Positions 13,038 to 24,349 of a DNA stretch of 64,000 nt are shown one piece after another; positions within the stretch are counted from its first letter, which is position 1; each line of letters starts with the position of its first letter. The notes under the pieces are model-generated. The model saw only the letters and a list, made by a program, of their open reading frames with translations. It was not told the DNA's origin and did no database searches. The stretch covers positions 2,790,001-2,854,000 of the forward strand of contig CM076144.1 in the NCBI GenBank assembly GCA_038025085.1, read 5' to 3'. The translations under genes and the position numbers were made by a program. The DNA comes from Tetragonia tetragonoides (Eukaryota > Streptophyta > Magnoliopsida > Caryophyllales > Aizoaceae).

Positions 13038-13113
13038 ATTAGAGATATAGAATATCATAGATATGAAAATAATATATATTATTTTCATATCTTTGATATT
13101 CTATATCTCTAAT
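13038..13113. repeat. Near-perfect 76-bp palindrome
   Basis: Two 38-bp arms, ATTAGAGATATAGAATATCA.. and its reverse complement, meet with no loop and about one mismatched position. This could be a very small fold-back MITE or a hairpin source of small RNAs. I could not define a target-site duplication. Confidence 0.85.
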
Positions 13114-13691
13114 ATTTCATATCTCTAACAGATACGATTTTCTATAATAAATCCGATAATATCAAACAATATTTCTAATGAAAAAAATATATATAGGAGA
13201 GATTTACAAAATTTTCATCACATGTGCAGCATGTAAGATTTGGCATCGGTAAAGGTTTGATGAATTTTTAGTACATACTAGGTCAGAAACTGAGAATGTG
13301 AGATGATATATGGAGCTTCTTGAAATTTTTTACCAAGCGAAATAAAATATTGCGCCACAATCTGTTTTTTGTTTTTCTGTTCGATGTGCAAGAAAAAAAA
13401 AAAAAAAAAATTAGCATAAGAGTTACTCACGAGACACTAACTCGCAAAAATCTAATTCAAATGAGAAGTATTAGTGTATTACAACTCTTCTGTTTTTTTT
13501 TTTTGTTTTTTTTTTTTGAAAAGGTGAGAAAACTAAGACATACCATCTTATGAAATTGTCCTTAGATGTCCTCCTAAAATTTTAGTGAGGAATTGGTCGA
13601 ACAAAGTCGACCAAAGAAGAATTATATATATTGAGAAGCTTCAATTGTCTCTTTTGGAAAAGGGATAATAACATAATCTAAAACAATAGCT

Positions 13692-13782
13692 CTCTTATGA
13701 GGTCGTCTCAACATGAGGCCCACCTCTATACTCAAACATGACGTCATGCTTGTTTGAGACGGCTCACGCCGCCTCATACGAA
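13692..13782. mobile_element. Small MITE with GAGGCGG termini, copy A
   Basis: The imperfect inverted repeat TTATGAGGTCGTCTCA / GGCTCACGCCGCCTCATA encloses a GACGTC-type palindromic centre. A homologous copy in the opposite orientation lies at 51005-51105 and shares the sub-motifs ATAGAGGTGG and ATGA(C/T)(G/A)TCAT. Confidence 0.6.
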
Positions 13783-13848
13783 TTTTTGTGATAGATCTAC
13801 AATGAGTATCAAGAAGCGAGGATACACTTCTTGATAATATACTGTTTG

Positions 13849-14113
13849 TGATAAAATCAGAGTTTTGATCAAAGGAAGAGAATTGTAGAGAGAGAAAGAG
13901 AATGCAGAAGCTTGAGGAACAATTACAGAAAATAGCTCTGCATTTTCAATTGAATAGGATGAATTGTTTTCTGTAATATGTTACAGAAAAGCTTATATAC
14001 AATTACCATGATGTCCTAACAAACTATTGTGCTGACATGGCAATCTTCTAACAAACTAGCTAACTAGTGTATTGTACTAATAATACATCATAATAAATTA
14101 AGTAATTCCAACA
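13849..14113 (-). repeat. 3' LTR of copia element
   Basis: 265 bp, begins TGATAAAATCAG and ends ATTCCAACA on the plus strand. It is adjacent to the polypurine tract on its inner side and to the GTTTG duplication on its outer side. Confidence 0.95.
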
Positions 14114-16664
14114 CCCCCCCGCAAGCTGGAAGGTGGTGAAGAACACATTCCCAGCTTGGAGAGAAGTAACTGAAACTGAGTTGAAGGCATGATTTTAGTT
14201 AGAACATCAGCAAGCTGTGACCTGGTAGGAAGATAGCTGAGTTGTATCAGCCCTTCCATGACCTTTTCCCTGGTAAAGTGGCAATCTATGTCAATATGCT
14301 TTGTTCTTTCATGAAATACAGGGTTTTTTGCAATGTGAAGAGCAGATTGGTTGTCACAATGTAGAGTAACAGGTTTGAGATTAGTGACACCAAGTTCTTC
14401 TAGCAGTCTGACTAACCAAGTGAGCTCACTAGCAGCCTGTGCCATGGCCCTATATTCAGCTTCAGAGGATGATTTGGCCACAGTGGACTGTTTCTTGGAC
14501 TTCCAACTGATTGGAGAGCCACCAAAAAGAACAATATACCCAGTGACAGACTTCCTGGACATAGGACAAGCAGCCCAGTCAGAATCTGAATATGCATGAA
14601 GACTAACTTCTGCAGTGGCTTTGAGTAAAATCCCTTGACCCATGGTGCCTTTTATATACTTAAGCAGATGGTGCACAGCATCCATATGAGTAGTCCTGGG
14701 ATTCTGCATGTGTTGGCTCAAGGTTTGAACAGCAAAGGATATATCAGGTCTTGTATTTGTAAGAAAATTTAATTTCCCAACCAAAGTTCTGTACTGGGTT
14801 GCATCAGATAAGGCAGTACCATCCCAGTTGTTGAGCTTCAAATGCTGGGGTAATGGAGTGACACAAGGTTTCTCATGCAACATACCAGAATCTGTAAGGA
14901 GTTCATGAGTGAATTTCCTTTGTGATAAAACAATTCCTTCAGGAACATAACTTACTTCAAACCCCAAGAAATAATGCATCAATCCCAAATCTTTAATTGT
15001 GAATTCTTTGTCAAGAAAAGTCTTGAGTTTCTGAATTTCAGTAATATCAGATCCAGTCAAAATTATGTCATCAACATAAACAGCAACCAAAGTGATGTGC
15101 TCAGGTGTCTTCTTGATGAACAAGCTGTAATCAGATTTGGATTGATTGAAACCTTGCTGAAGAAGAGAAGTAGACAACTTTTGAAACCACTGTCTGCTAG
15201 CTTGCTTGAGTCCATATAGAGATTTCTTCAATCTGCAAACCTTGTTATGGGGATTAGGAATGCCTTGAGGAACTTTCATGTACACCTCCTCCTCTAGGTC
15301 ACCATGAAGGAAGGCATTGTTGATGTCTAGCTTGTGTATTTCCCAATGCTTAGAAGCTGCTAAAGCAAGTATGCTTCTGATGGTTGGCATTTTGATAATA
15401 GGTGAAAATGTGTCAAAATAATCAATGCCATATTTTTGATGATTCCCTTGGATAACAAGTCTCCCTTTTAGCCTCTCAACAGTACCATCAGATTTGAGTT
15501 TAACTTTGTAAACCCATTTAGAACCTATTGCTTTCTTTCCAACTGGTAAATCAGTAAGTTCCCATGTGTCATTAGCTTGTAAAGCTGCTATTTCCTTATC
15601 CATAGCAGTAACCCAAGCAGGATCATTTGAAGCCTCAGAATACGAGGTAGGCTCAGTGTATGTGGTGGAATGCACAATATGAGATTGATGAGAAATTGGA
15701 AGAGATGAAAAAGAAACTAAATTGCACCAATGTTCAGGAATTTTGTGAGAATGAGACATATTAATAGTTGGACAAACATAATCTTTCAAGTAAGCAGGTG
15801 CATTGTGATTTCTAGATGATCTCCTAGGTTCTGCAACAGTAGGAACAGGAAGAACAGAAGAGGGATGAGGTGAAGAGGAAAGATCAACAGATGAAGAGGA
15901 ATGAGAGGGAATTTGAGGAGAGGTAGAGAAAATGAAATCATCTGTGGTTGCTGAAGCAGGGAGGGTAGTGGTGGTAGGCAGAAAGATGGGTGGAACATCA
16001 GGAAAAGGAATTGGAAAAGGTGTTTGTGTGGTCTTGGAGGATATGTAATGATAGGGAAAATGTTGTTCATGGAAAACAACATCTCTACTGAAAATTATTT
16101 GTTTTGTGGTGAGGTTCAAGAGTTTATAAGCTTTCTTTCCAAAAGGATATCCTAGAAAAAGGCAAGGTATACCCCTTTGAGTGAATTTTGATCTTTTGTG
16201 TTTAAGAGAGGAAGCATAGCATAAACATCCAAAGGCTCTTAGATGGTCATAGGAAGGTATTTTATTGTGGAGAATTTCATATGGTGTTTTATTATTAATA
16301 GATTTCAGAGGAAATCTATTAATCAAATAAGAAGCAGTTAAGATGCAGTCACCCCAATACTCAATAGGAAGGTGAGCTTGATAAAACAAAGCTCTAGCAG
16401 TCTCTAAGAGGTGTCTATGCTTCCTTTCAACCACTCCATTCTGTTGTGGTGTATCATTACAGGAAGTTTGGTGTATAATACCCTTTGTGGTGTAATAAGC
16501 AAGAGCAGTAGTATCTCTGAATTCAATACCATTGTCAGATCTAATTATCTTAACAACAGCAGAAAATTGTGTTTAATATGAGTAATGAAAGAAGAAAGAA
16601 CTGAAAAGGCTGAGCTTTTATTTGTAAGAAGATGAGTCCAAGTAGTACGAGAGTTTTGATACCA
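14098..16664 (-). pseudogene. copia pol remnant (integrase core-RT-RNase H), frameshifted
   Basis: The main frame runs from about 16574 to a stop at 14098-14100, extending 16 bp into the LTR. It contains the end of the integrase core (RSDNG, then a [18 protein letters not shown] segment), the copia RT with YVDD (about 15067-15078), and RNase H ([16 protein letters not shown]), ending with an ADVLTK motif. Upstream, the integrase sequence WTHLLTNKSSAFSVL lies in another frame. The two meet near 16575, where one A appears to be missing from an A-run, giving a -1 frameshift. With gag and protease also gone it cannot encode a full polyprotein, though the RT-RNase H part is intact. Confidence 0.9.
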
Positions 16665-16929
16665 TGATAAAATCAGAGTTTTGATCAAAGGAAGAGAATT
16701 GTAGAGAGAGAAAGAGAATGTAGAAGCTTGAGGAACAATTACAGAAAATAGCTCTGCATTTTCAATTGAATAGGATGAATTGTTTTCTGTAATATGTTAC
16801 AGAAAAGCTTATATACAATTACCATGATGTCCTAACAAACTATTGTGCTGACATGGCAATCTTCTAACAAACTAGCTAACTAGTGTATTGTACTAATAAT
16901 ACATCATAATAAATTAAGTAATTCCAACA
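16665..16929 (-). repeat. 5' LTR of copia element
   Basis: 265 bp with one visible substitution relative to the other LTR. Its inner edge abuts the primer-binding site and its outer edge the GTTTG duplication. Confidence 0.95.
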
Positions 16930-17055
16930 GTTTGGACCAGCAAATTAAACGAGGATATCGATAAAAACATCACATATACTTACCACAGAACTTCCACTTA
17001 GAAAAATCTTGTATCAAAATGCAAAGGTAGCAAAAAAAAAGAAGAGAAAGGTCTA

Positions 17056-17212
17056 GCATGAAAGAAGAGAGCTTGTCAAGATAGCCAAGGAGACTGCCTG
17101 GCAACAAAATGAGGATGCAAATAAATTATTAAAAAAGACATCCACCATTAAAAGAAGCAGGCAAGTCATCCTTGGCTACCAAACAATATATTATGAACTC
17201 TCATCTTCATGT
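17056..17212 (+). ncRNA. MIR169: miR169-like precursor hairpin 2
   Basis: The 5' arm has TAGCCAAGGAGACTGCCTGG from 17082 and the 3' arm CAGGCAAGTCATCCTTGGCT from 17158, which pair fully apart from two single-A bulges on the 3' side. The lower stem GCATGAAAGAAGAGAG pairs with CTCTCATCTTCATGT. This is the best formed of the three hairpins, and its 3' arm matches the usual miR169 star strand. Its flanks are homologous to hairpin 1, so the two arose by duplication. Confidence 0.8.
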
Positions 17213-17940
17213 AAGGCCCTCTCTTTATTCTCTTTAAATAATTCACCAAATGCAAGCACATTTAATTGGTTGCTTTGATAATTTCTCTAAAACCAGCCCT
17301 GTATTTATAGCTGAAAAATTAAGCTCATGATCATCAAATCTTGAAAGTGGATATATAACGTGCTGAATCTTATCCTTAGTTGCCTGCCTTGTGACTTCTC
17401 AATTCTCATAAAATCGATCAATTTTGTTTACAAGCCACGCAATTGTCCATAACGGGATATATTCCCTCAATAGTGCAGTGCAGTGCAGTGCAGTGTGCAG
17501 GGGCCAAAATTTTGACTCAAATAATATTTGATCATGACATTTGATATCGAATCCCCTTTGAATTCATGTAAAGCAGACCAAATTTCAACGGGCATTTCGC
17601 CTGGCTACCAACTTGTAATAGTGTTATACTGTTATATATTATCAATATATATGCAACGTAACCAATAATTGTCAATTTTATTTTCCGAGATCACATGGCT
17701 TCCATTTTTGCAATGTTCAAGCCCAAAACTTTTGGTCCGACACACGGTCATGAAACGGAAAATGATTTTCTTTTTCTGATTTTTTTTTTCTTTTTCAAGT
17801 GTTTATGTGTGCTTTTTTAATTGGGAATGCGTGTAAATTACAGTCTCATGGCGAGCCTGCAAATAACACCCCTCTATACGTGTATATATATAGCTGACAG
17901 TAGTCAGCAAGTATATTTTCCACTGAAGATGGAGACCTAA
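17213..17940. other. Spacer between miR169-like hairpins 2 and 3
   Basis: No coding frame seen. It contains a short GCAGT repeat (about 17475-17497) and AT-rich sequence, and may belong to a shared primary transcript. Confidence 0.45.
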
Positions 17941-18090
17941 CATGATAGAAGAGAGCTTGTCAAGGTAGCCAAGGAGACTCTTCATGTCTCCTATTACGTA
18001 TGGAGCGAGGTACAGAGTTCAAATCCCCATAAGAATAGAATTTAAAAGGAGCAGGCAGCAAGTCATGCATCCTTGGCTACCAAACAAGCT
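17941..18090 (+). ncRNA. MIR169: miR169-like precursor hairpin 3, diverged
   Basis: The 5' arm has TAGCCAAGGAGACTCTTCAT from 17966 and shares the upstream AGAAGAGAGCTTGTCAAG block with hairpin 2. The 3' arm (about 18052-18080) has GCAAGTCATGCATCCTTGGC, in which extra bases interrupt the AAGTCATCC core, and the upper part of the 5' arm no longer matches. Pairing is therefore poorer and this copy may be decaying or may produce a different small RNA. Confidence 0.55.
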
Positions 18091-18962
18091 AGCTTCCGCA
18101 ATATATATATGAGTTTATTCATTGATCTGTGAAATTGCTTATGCTAGCTTCCGCAATAGTTCCATGCATGCATGGCCATGATGGAATAAATTCTTAATTT
18201 CTTTTTTACAGGAATAGTTTTTTTGTAGGGGCCTAAACTTTGACCCAATATAATTGAAAATCATTTGATCTCGATGGGACAGATAGATCATATCGAATCC
18301 TCCTGTCCACTGATGGAATTTGAAACACGTACACTTTCAAAAATCTCTGCCTTAGAATTGTGATACTGATAGTGGTGGTTGACCTTGCATTGCTTGTGGA
18401 CCATTACTACATACATACACATACCACTTTTAAGTTTACAACTATTTCACTATCCATATATGCATGCATTGGAATTTGAATTCTGTTTTGAGTATATTGT
18501 AATTTAAGATTTAGTATGAATGATTAGGAATGGTGACTATTATAGTCTTGTGACGTACAATTACTTTTCCCCAATTTCCACCCCTTGGAGAAAGGAATGG
18601 TTAAATTTGGAAACTTAAATGTAGCATATATTCTATTTTAAATCTCCCTCCTCTATGAACTAAATCGGGTTCTCACTATTTTTAGTGGCAACCCAACTTA
18701 ATCAATATAGTATTCGTTGATCACCAACTAACTATTGGATATAAAATGTAAAGTGATTACGAAATATGGATTATTCCGATGGAACAGGCTGGCACAATCC
18801 ACCCCAGTTATGGCATGATACAACATGGGGCCGACTTGGTACGTGGTATGAACTAGTGGAATGTGGTCATTCCGTAAGCTTGAGTTTGGAAAAAATTCTA
18901 GTCACAATATAGTTCGGCCTACAAGAAAAGTAACAAAAAATGTATTGAAAAATCTTTAGGTA
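18091..18962. other. Intergenic, no gene seen
   Basis: AT-rich DNA downstream of the third hairpin. No supported feature. Confidence 0.4.
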
Positions 18963-18970
18963 TGAGGTGA

Positions 18971-19137
18971 CAATGGCGGAGCTAGGGGGTGTCAAAGGAG
19001 ATCCCTTGCTCCCCCACTCCCACCAAAAATCAAAATTTTTATAGGGAAAAAAGAAAAAAAATAATTTGATAAGTATATTATATCCTTATTTTTTTAATCT
19101 TTGTACTTTTATTGCCACTCTTTTGACTCCGCCACTC
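18971..19137. mobile_element. hAT-type MITE, 167 bp
   Basis: Termini are CAATGGCGGAGCTAGG on the left and the reverse complement of GAGTGGCGGAGTC on the right, the TGGCGGAG-type end of a plant hAT group. A perfect 8-bp target duplication TGAGGTGA flanks it (18963-18970 and 19138-19145). Non-coding. A larger relative lies at 56260-57494. Confidence 0.85.
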
Positions 19138-19145
19138 TGAGGTGA

Positions 19146-20308
19146 GGCACAGCTACAGTGCTATGAGGAATAGGTAGTGTGTTATTAAGCTGGTATATGG
19201 ATGGACCAATATGGTGTATGTAGGCATTCTCTTGTCTCAGCAACACGCGGATGAATAATGGAGCTCAATATGAAAGCTGGACTACCAGCCACAAAGGCTG
19301 CTCAAGTCTCCACCAAAATGCTTTGTCTGGCTTAGCTTGCTATATATTTTCTTTTCCTTTTTTGGTTGCTGCTATTTGTGTGGCTAACTATTTTCTTTTC
19401 CTTTTTTTTTGGCTGGTGCTATTTTCGTGGCTTACCATTAATTATCTCTAAGCAGATAATTGATGAATAACATTAAAGACATCAACACAGAGTATTACAA
19501 TACAAGTGTACAATATACACCATACTTCATTTAGTACTCGACATTTCGTGAATTCAATATCTTTTTTCAAAGAAAACATTACTCAATTTATAAATTGTAT
19601 ACAATTGTATAAGTCATTACCCAAGTCCGAGCAACGAGTAACTCTTTCTTACTCAAAATCCGATCCATACCCATTTGATAGAAAGATTGATCTCCAAACC
19701 CAAATAATAGATATAAATTCACAATTTGTCTGAATCTTAGACCCATTACTATTCAAGAACCTTTACTATTCTAATCTTAAGTATCTATGACATTTAATTC
19801 CTTTTATTTTCCCCCAAAGTATGAGGTTTAATTGAATCATTTACTCCTATTATACACCCTTATCTCTCTACCAAACAAAACAATTTGGACTCAAATTAAT
19901 CATATCAGCCAATAGGATTTTAACTTGAGTTCTTATTTTTGTGTTCACAGAAAAAAGGAAAGCCACAAATAGCCTAGGCTTTGGCCCATCTAAATAACAG
20001 GCCACATAACATGAATCCATTATCCATGGATGGTTTAATCACCCTGATAGACCCAGCTAGCTAGTCCAAATTCCAAACGTGCATACCACGCCCAAACCCC
20101 AAAGCCCCACCTTCTTTCTCTCTCTCTCCTCACTTTTCCCTGTTCTCTCTCGCAATTTTCTCTCTCCTCCTTTAAACCCAAGGCCAACACAACACACAAC
20201 CAAGAAAACTCCACCTTTCACAAACCCTGTCTCTCACTTTCCCTCCAATTTCGGAACCCAAATCTCTTTCTTACACTTTTTTTCCAGATTTGAAAAAAAA
20301 AAGACAAA
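19146..20308. other. PDV1 upstream region and 5' leader
   Basis: The distal part is AT-rich with no gene. From about 20100 to 20308 the sequence is CT-rich (TTCTTTCTCTCTCTCTCCTC), as expected for a plant promoter and untranslated leader, and leads to the PDV1 start codon at 20309. I could not place a TATA box with confidence. Confidence 0.5.
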
Positions 20309-23300
20309 ATGAAATGGGAAATGGAGGTTGAAGAAGTAGACGCAGTTTTGGAAAAAATATGGGATTTACATGACAAGCTTAGTGATGCAATTCATTCAAT
20401 TTCTCGTACCCATTTCACCAAATCCCTCAAAATTCCTGACACTTACAAAAACAACAACAAGCACAATAATAATAACAATTTCTCTGATCACAAAAATAAT
20501 GGGTTTGTTTTTGTTAAGGATTATGATAAAGATTCTGCCATTGCTGAAGCTAAGAGCCTCAACTCTATTCGCACTGCCCTTGAGAATCTTGAAGACCAAC
20601 TCGAGTTCTTCCATGTAAGTTTCTCTCCCCTCCTTTCTCTTTTTGGTAACCTTTTTTGTTCTATTTTTGTTGTTTGTTGGGGTTTTCAGGAAATGGGTTT
20701 GTTCTATTTTGTCCCTAGAAATTTAGAGCTCTCAATTGTAGGGTTTGTTGTTTTTCTCTTTTGCAGAATTTGGGCTTGTGGGTTATTTTTGTTGCTCAGA
20801 AATTGAGATTTGCATTGTTTTTCGCAAATTATTCTTAGTTTTCCAGCTCCAAATTGTAGGGTTTTGCAAATTTTGGTTAGGGGATTCGTTTTATTTATAT
20901 TTATTTTATAATGGGAGCTTAGTCAGGTGGGTTATAATATTTATGTCTGTTATAATTATGTGAATCTGGTGTCAGGTGATGTAGCCATCAAATTGGTGCT
21001 GGCTTGTTTATTGTGATGTGTTTGTTGTTGGTACTAGTCTTTTTCTTTCTTTCGGCAACCCCTGCTTATTTAAATATTGTTGTAAAATGGCATGTATGAA
21101 TAGCTGAATATGGGAAATTTATCGTTTTATATTTTAGCTAGTGAATATGGGATTGATCTGGCAATTTCTAATGATTTAAATTGTGATATTTGGATTTGGT
21201 GTCTCTAGATGCTGCTAGACAACTTGTACAATTATTAGCAGACAATGTTATTAAAATGGATGTTAGAAAAAAAAAGTAGTACTAGAAATAGCTGAGAATG
21301 TTTGCTTCAGTTAGTTTGATTGATAGGGCAATTTAATTTGCCTAAAGAGCTGCAGTAGCTTCTTAAATGAGCGCAAATGAATTTTTCCTTGCTTAGACCT
21401 TCTACAAAACATTACTGACTTTGCTACCAGTATCAGATCTTGAACTAATGATGGCATATTGCTTACTTAGATGTTGTCTTGAGTTGGGCATGCATGAATT
21501 TACTGTATTTGTACTCAAGGTTTTGATTTTTCCCCATGTGCTAGACTTCTTTAACAGCTAGGTTTGAGCCAAAAGGGTTTTCAGCATTAACCTGAATTAT
21601 TTTACTTTGTACAGATCTCTAATCCTAGCTAACACCCAGTTCCACTTTGTATGCTTCAAAAGTGAAGTTCGCAGAATTGGTATAGGGCTTTAAGGTGACT
21701 GCTGGCAATTGTGTTATAACTTTAATACCTCAAATCAGGAAGCTGAAATTCCCATATTGGTTGGCACAATTCTGTATTTTTATTTTTACCCACTTACTGA
21801 TGGCTACCACTTTCATCTCCTGATTAGGCGAATCCAAGAGCTAGTGGATGTGCAGGTTATGGATATATCTCTTGTGTCACTGTATTACTAATAGGAATTT
21901 ATAATTAAAAAAAATCATCCTTCGTGACTAATTTCTAATGAGGGTTTACCAGATATCTCGTAATCTGCATTTAGCATAGGCGGGAAGAAGTTGCGATACG
22001 TAGCTAGGAGCTTGATGGAATGTTACAGCGAGGTGTAGGATTTGTTGGACACTTTTGAGTATAAGTAGACATGTGCAGTGTGCTTAGTCGTTGGTACTAT
22101 GATATGACAGGAATTGGAGGATATGCTGTTATTATACAATCAAGAATGCAATGATTTAGTAATCCATGTGAAACAATATAGTAGAACTGAGTTTGGAAGT
22201 TCTGGAAGGCAAGCAGTAATGGCATACTTCAATCTCAATCATCAGATATTAGCTAAGAATAAGTTATTCATCATAGTTAGATATGGCAACAATCTGCTCT
22301 TATTGCTATCATGGGAAAATAAGCATGTGACACTATGAAGGGAAGGTTCTCTGTAGTGTGTAGCATATGAATGGGCAAGTAGCAACACATGAGGTTGGAT
22401 TTTGGTGGATAATTGAGCAGCAAATGTAGGTTGCTTTTATAAATTAAAATATAGTTCAATCTTTCTCCTTGAGAAATGTACTAAAAAGTTCCTGGGAGGA
22501 AATGTTGTATTGTTGGTGTGTCGCAGTGTGAGAGTTATTGGAACCATTGGAGACTAGGAGAGTATGTCGGATCATTTCAATTGTGATCATTTGGGGTTAG
22601 GGAGGAAGAAATTGACTGTACAGAAAATAAGGAGGCATTAATGCACATTTTGAACTACCAAAGAGATCAGGACTCATTTTGAAAGATGGATGCTTTAGCA
22701 TCTGTCATGGGGATGTTTCCAGGAAAGAAATAGGTTTGCATTGTGCATGCTCACTTTTCTTGAATGGGTTTCCATGCACTTAATATGCTTGGGGTTTTTT
22801 ATTTTTATTTATGCTACAAGGGTGTGGGAAGAATGCTGGAGTGCATTCAATTATGATGGAGCCTTAGATTTTCTTGAATGTAGAATTCTAGAAGGGTTTC
22901 TCGTACTTCGGCATTTTTGTGTCCTACTTCTTCGTCTTCCTTCTAAATTTCCTGTAGCCTTTGTTACTTGTTATCATCAAAATGTACAGTGGTAAATGAG
23001 TGTCATTTTTTCTGCTGATTCTTTCAAGTAGTCCACTGTGGCTATATATCATATGTATGTCTTTTGTAGTGTTATAGAATGCAAAACCAGTGGTTTTATT
23101 ACAAGGTCTCTTAATCTTGGAGGGTTTCTCATAGTGTTGCATTATAAACCTTGGTGTGGATAACAGTTTCTTGTACTTGTCCTGGTATGCTCTGCTGAAA
23201 AGAAGTTAGGAGAATCCATTTCAGTTTGGCTAATAAAAGTAAACTTACAGCTTTTTGAAATTAGCTTATGAAGCTAGAAGGGCTTGTTGCTGGAGTTCAA

Positions 23301-24349
23301 TGTGGCATAAGGCTTTTAACATTGAAAAGTACGTATAGTGGTACAATTGGCAGTTTAACATACAATTCACTACATATTGAGGAGTAGATAACATCTCTGG
23401 TTTTGGTAATGACTGAACAATCCTTAAGAATGACACTCATTGTAATGTGAATTCTGATCAGAGGTAATTAGTGAATTTTTGGTTAGTCTCTTAGCTCCTT
23501 CATGTCCCAGATCATACTTGGTTTGTGTTCCACCCTAGAACAGGAAGGTTCAGATCTGGAATTACAAACGGTAGAATTGTCTGACATTCGTACATGAAGT
23601 CTTTCAGTACCAACTACCAATTCAGATTAATTGGCAAAATTGAATGATAATATTCCCCTGCCTATTTTGTGTGTGTACCTCCGTGTCTACGAATGTGTCA
23701 TGCATTGGTTTACTGAATCCATGAACTTGCCTGGTAAACATTTTTTTACATATGCGTGCTATCTTTCTGTTGTTAATAACTTAATATACATTCATGTGGC
23801 GTGCTGAGCTTTATGTTTTTCTTGTGTTGATTTTGTTAGACTTTACAAACCCAGCAGCGTGTAGAAAGAGATGCTGCACTTGCAAGATTAGAGCAAAGCC
23901 GCATTATTCTTGCATTGAGGTTGGCTGACCACAATGGTAAAAAATACAAAGTAATTGATGAAGCAATGGATTTTGTGGGAGACGTAAGAGATGCCAGTTG
24001 CTTTGTCGGATCTGAGAATCTCTCTAATCCGAACCCTCACGCAAGTGCACCTCTTGATCATTCCATTCAACAGAGAGGGGATAACTCTAATGTTATGGTA
24101 AGGGTTCTCTTGTCTGGTTTAGATTCTGCCAAAAGAGCACTGCAACTGGACAAAGTGGGTGGGGTTATAGGGAATGCTGCTTTGTTCGCCCTTAGCATGC
24201 TTGCATTGCTGCATCTAAACCAAGTAACATACAAGGACAACAGCATGTTAGAGCTTGGTCTAAAACATGATGGAACAGGGAAGAAACTGTCTCAACTTGA
24301 TGGTTCCTCTTCCACGGCAAAATTGGATGTACGGTTGGCAAGAGGGTAA
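20309..24349 (+). CDS. PDV1: PDV1-like plastid division protein, two exons
   Basis: Exon 1 is 20309-20614 and exon 2 is 23840-24349, separated by a 3,225-bp GT/AG intron in phase 0; together they encode 271 aa, about the length I recall for Arabidopsis PDV1. The N-terminal half (EAVDAVLEKIWDLHDKLSD-type start, then ALENLEDQLEFFH/TLQTQQRVERDAALARLEQS) is a predicted cytosolic coiled coil. A single membrane segment lies at about residues 210-229 (GVIGNAALFALSMLALLHL). The tail ends in Gly (LARG), matching the C-terminal glycine known in PDV1 for binding PARC6 in the intermembrane space. PDV1 sits in the outer plastid envelope and recruits the dynamin ARC5/DRP5B. No defect is visible. Confidence 0.93.

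Larger units (their letters stand above)
13849..16929 (-). mobile_element. Young, internally deleted Ty1/copia retrotransposon
   Basis: A complete insertion with two 265-bp LTRs and a perfect 5-bp target duplication GTTTG (13844-13848 and 16930-16934). On the minus strand it has 5' LTR, a tRNA-iMet-type primer-binding site TGGTATCAAAAC beside the LTR, an integrase/RT/RNase H remnant, a G7 polypurine tract (C7 at 14114-14120) and 3' LTR. I found one difference between the LTRs (agaatgCagaag versus agaatgTagaag), so the insertion is recent. gag, protease and the front of integrase are missing: coding sequence for the integrase core begins almost directly after the primer-binding site. Confidence 0.95.

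Noticed and set aside
14351..15219. Plus-strand frames opposite the copia pol region
   Set aside because: They are antisense shadows of a clear RT/RNase H coding frame on the minus strand.
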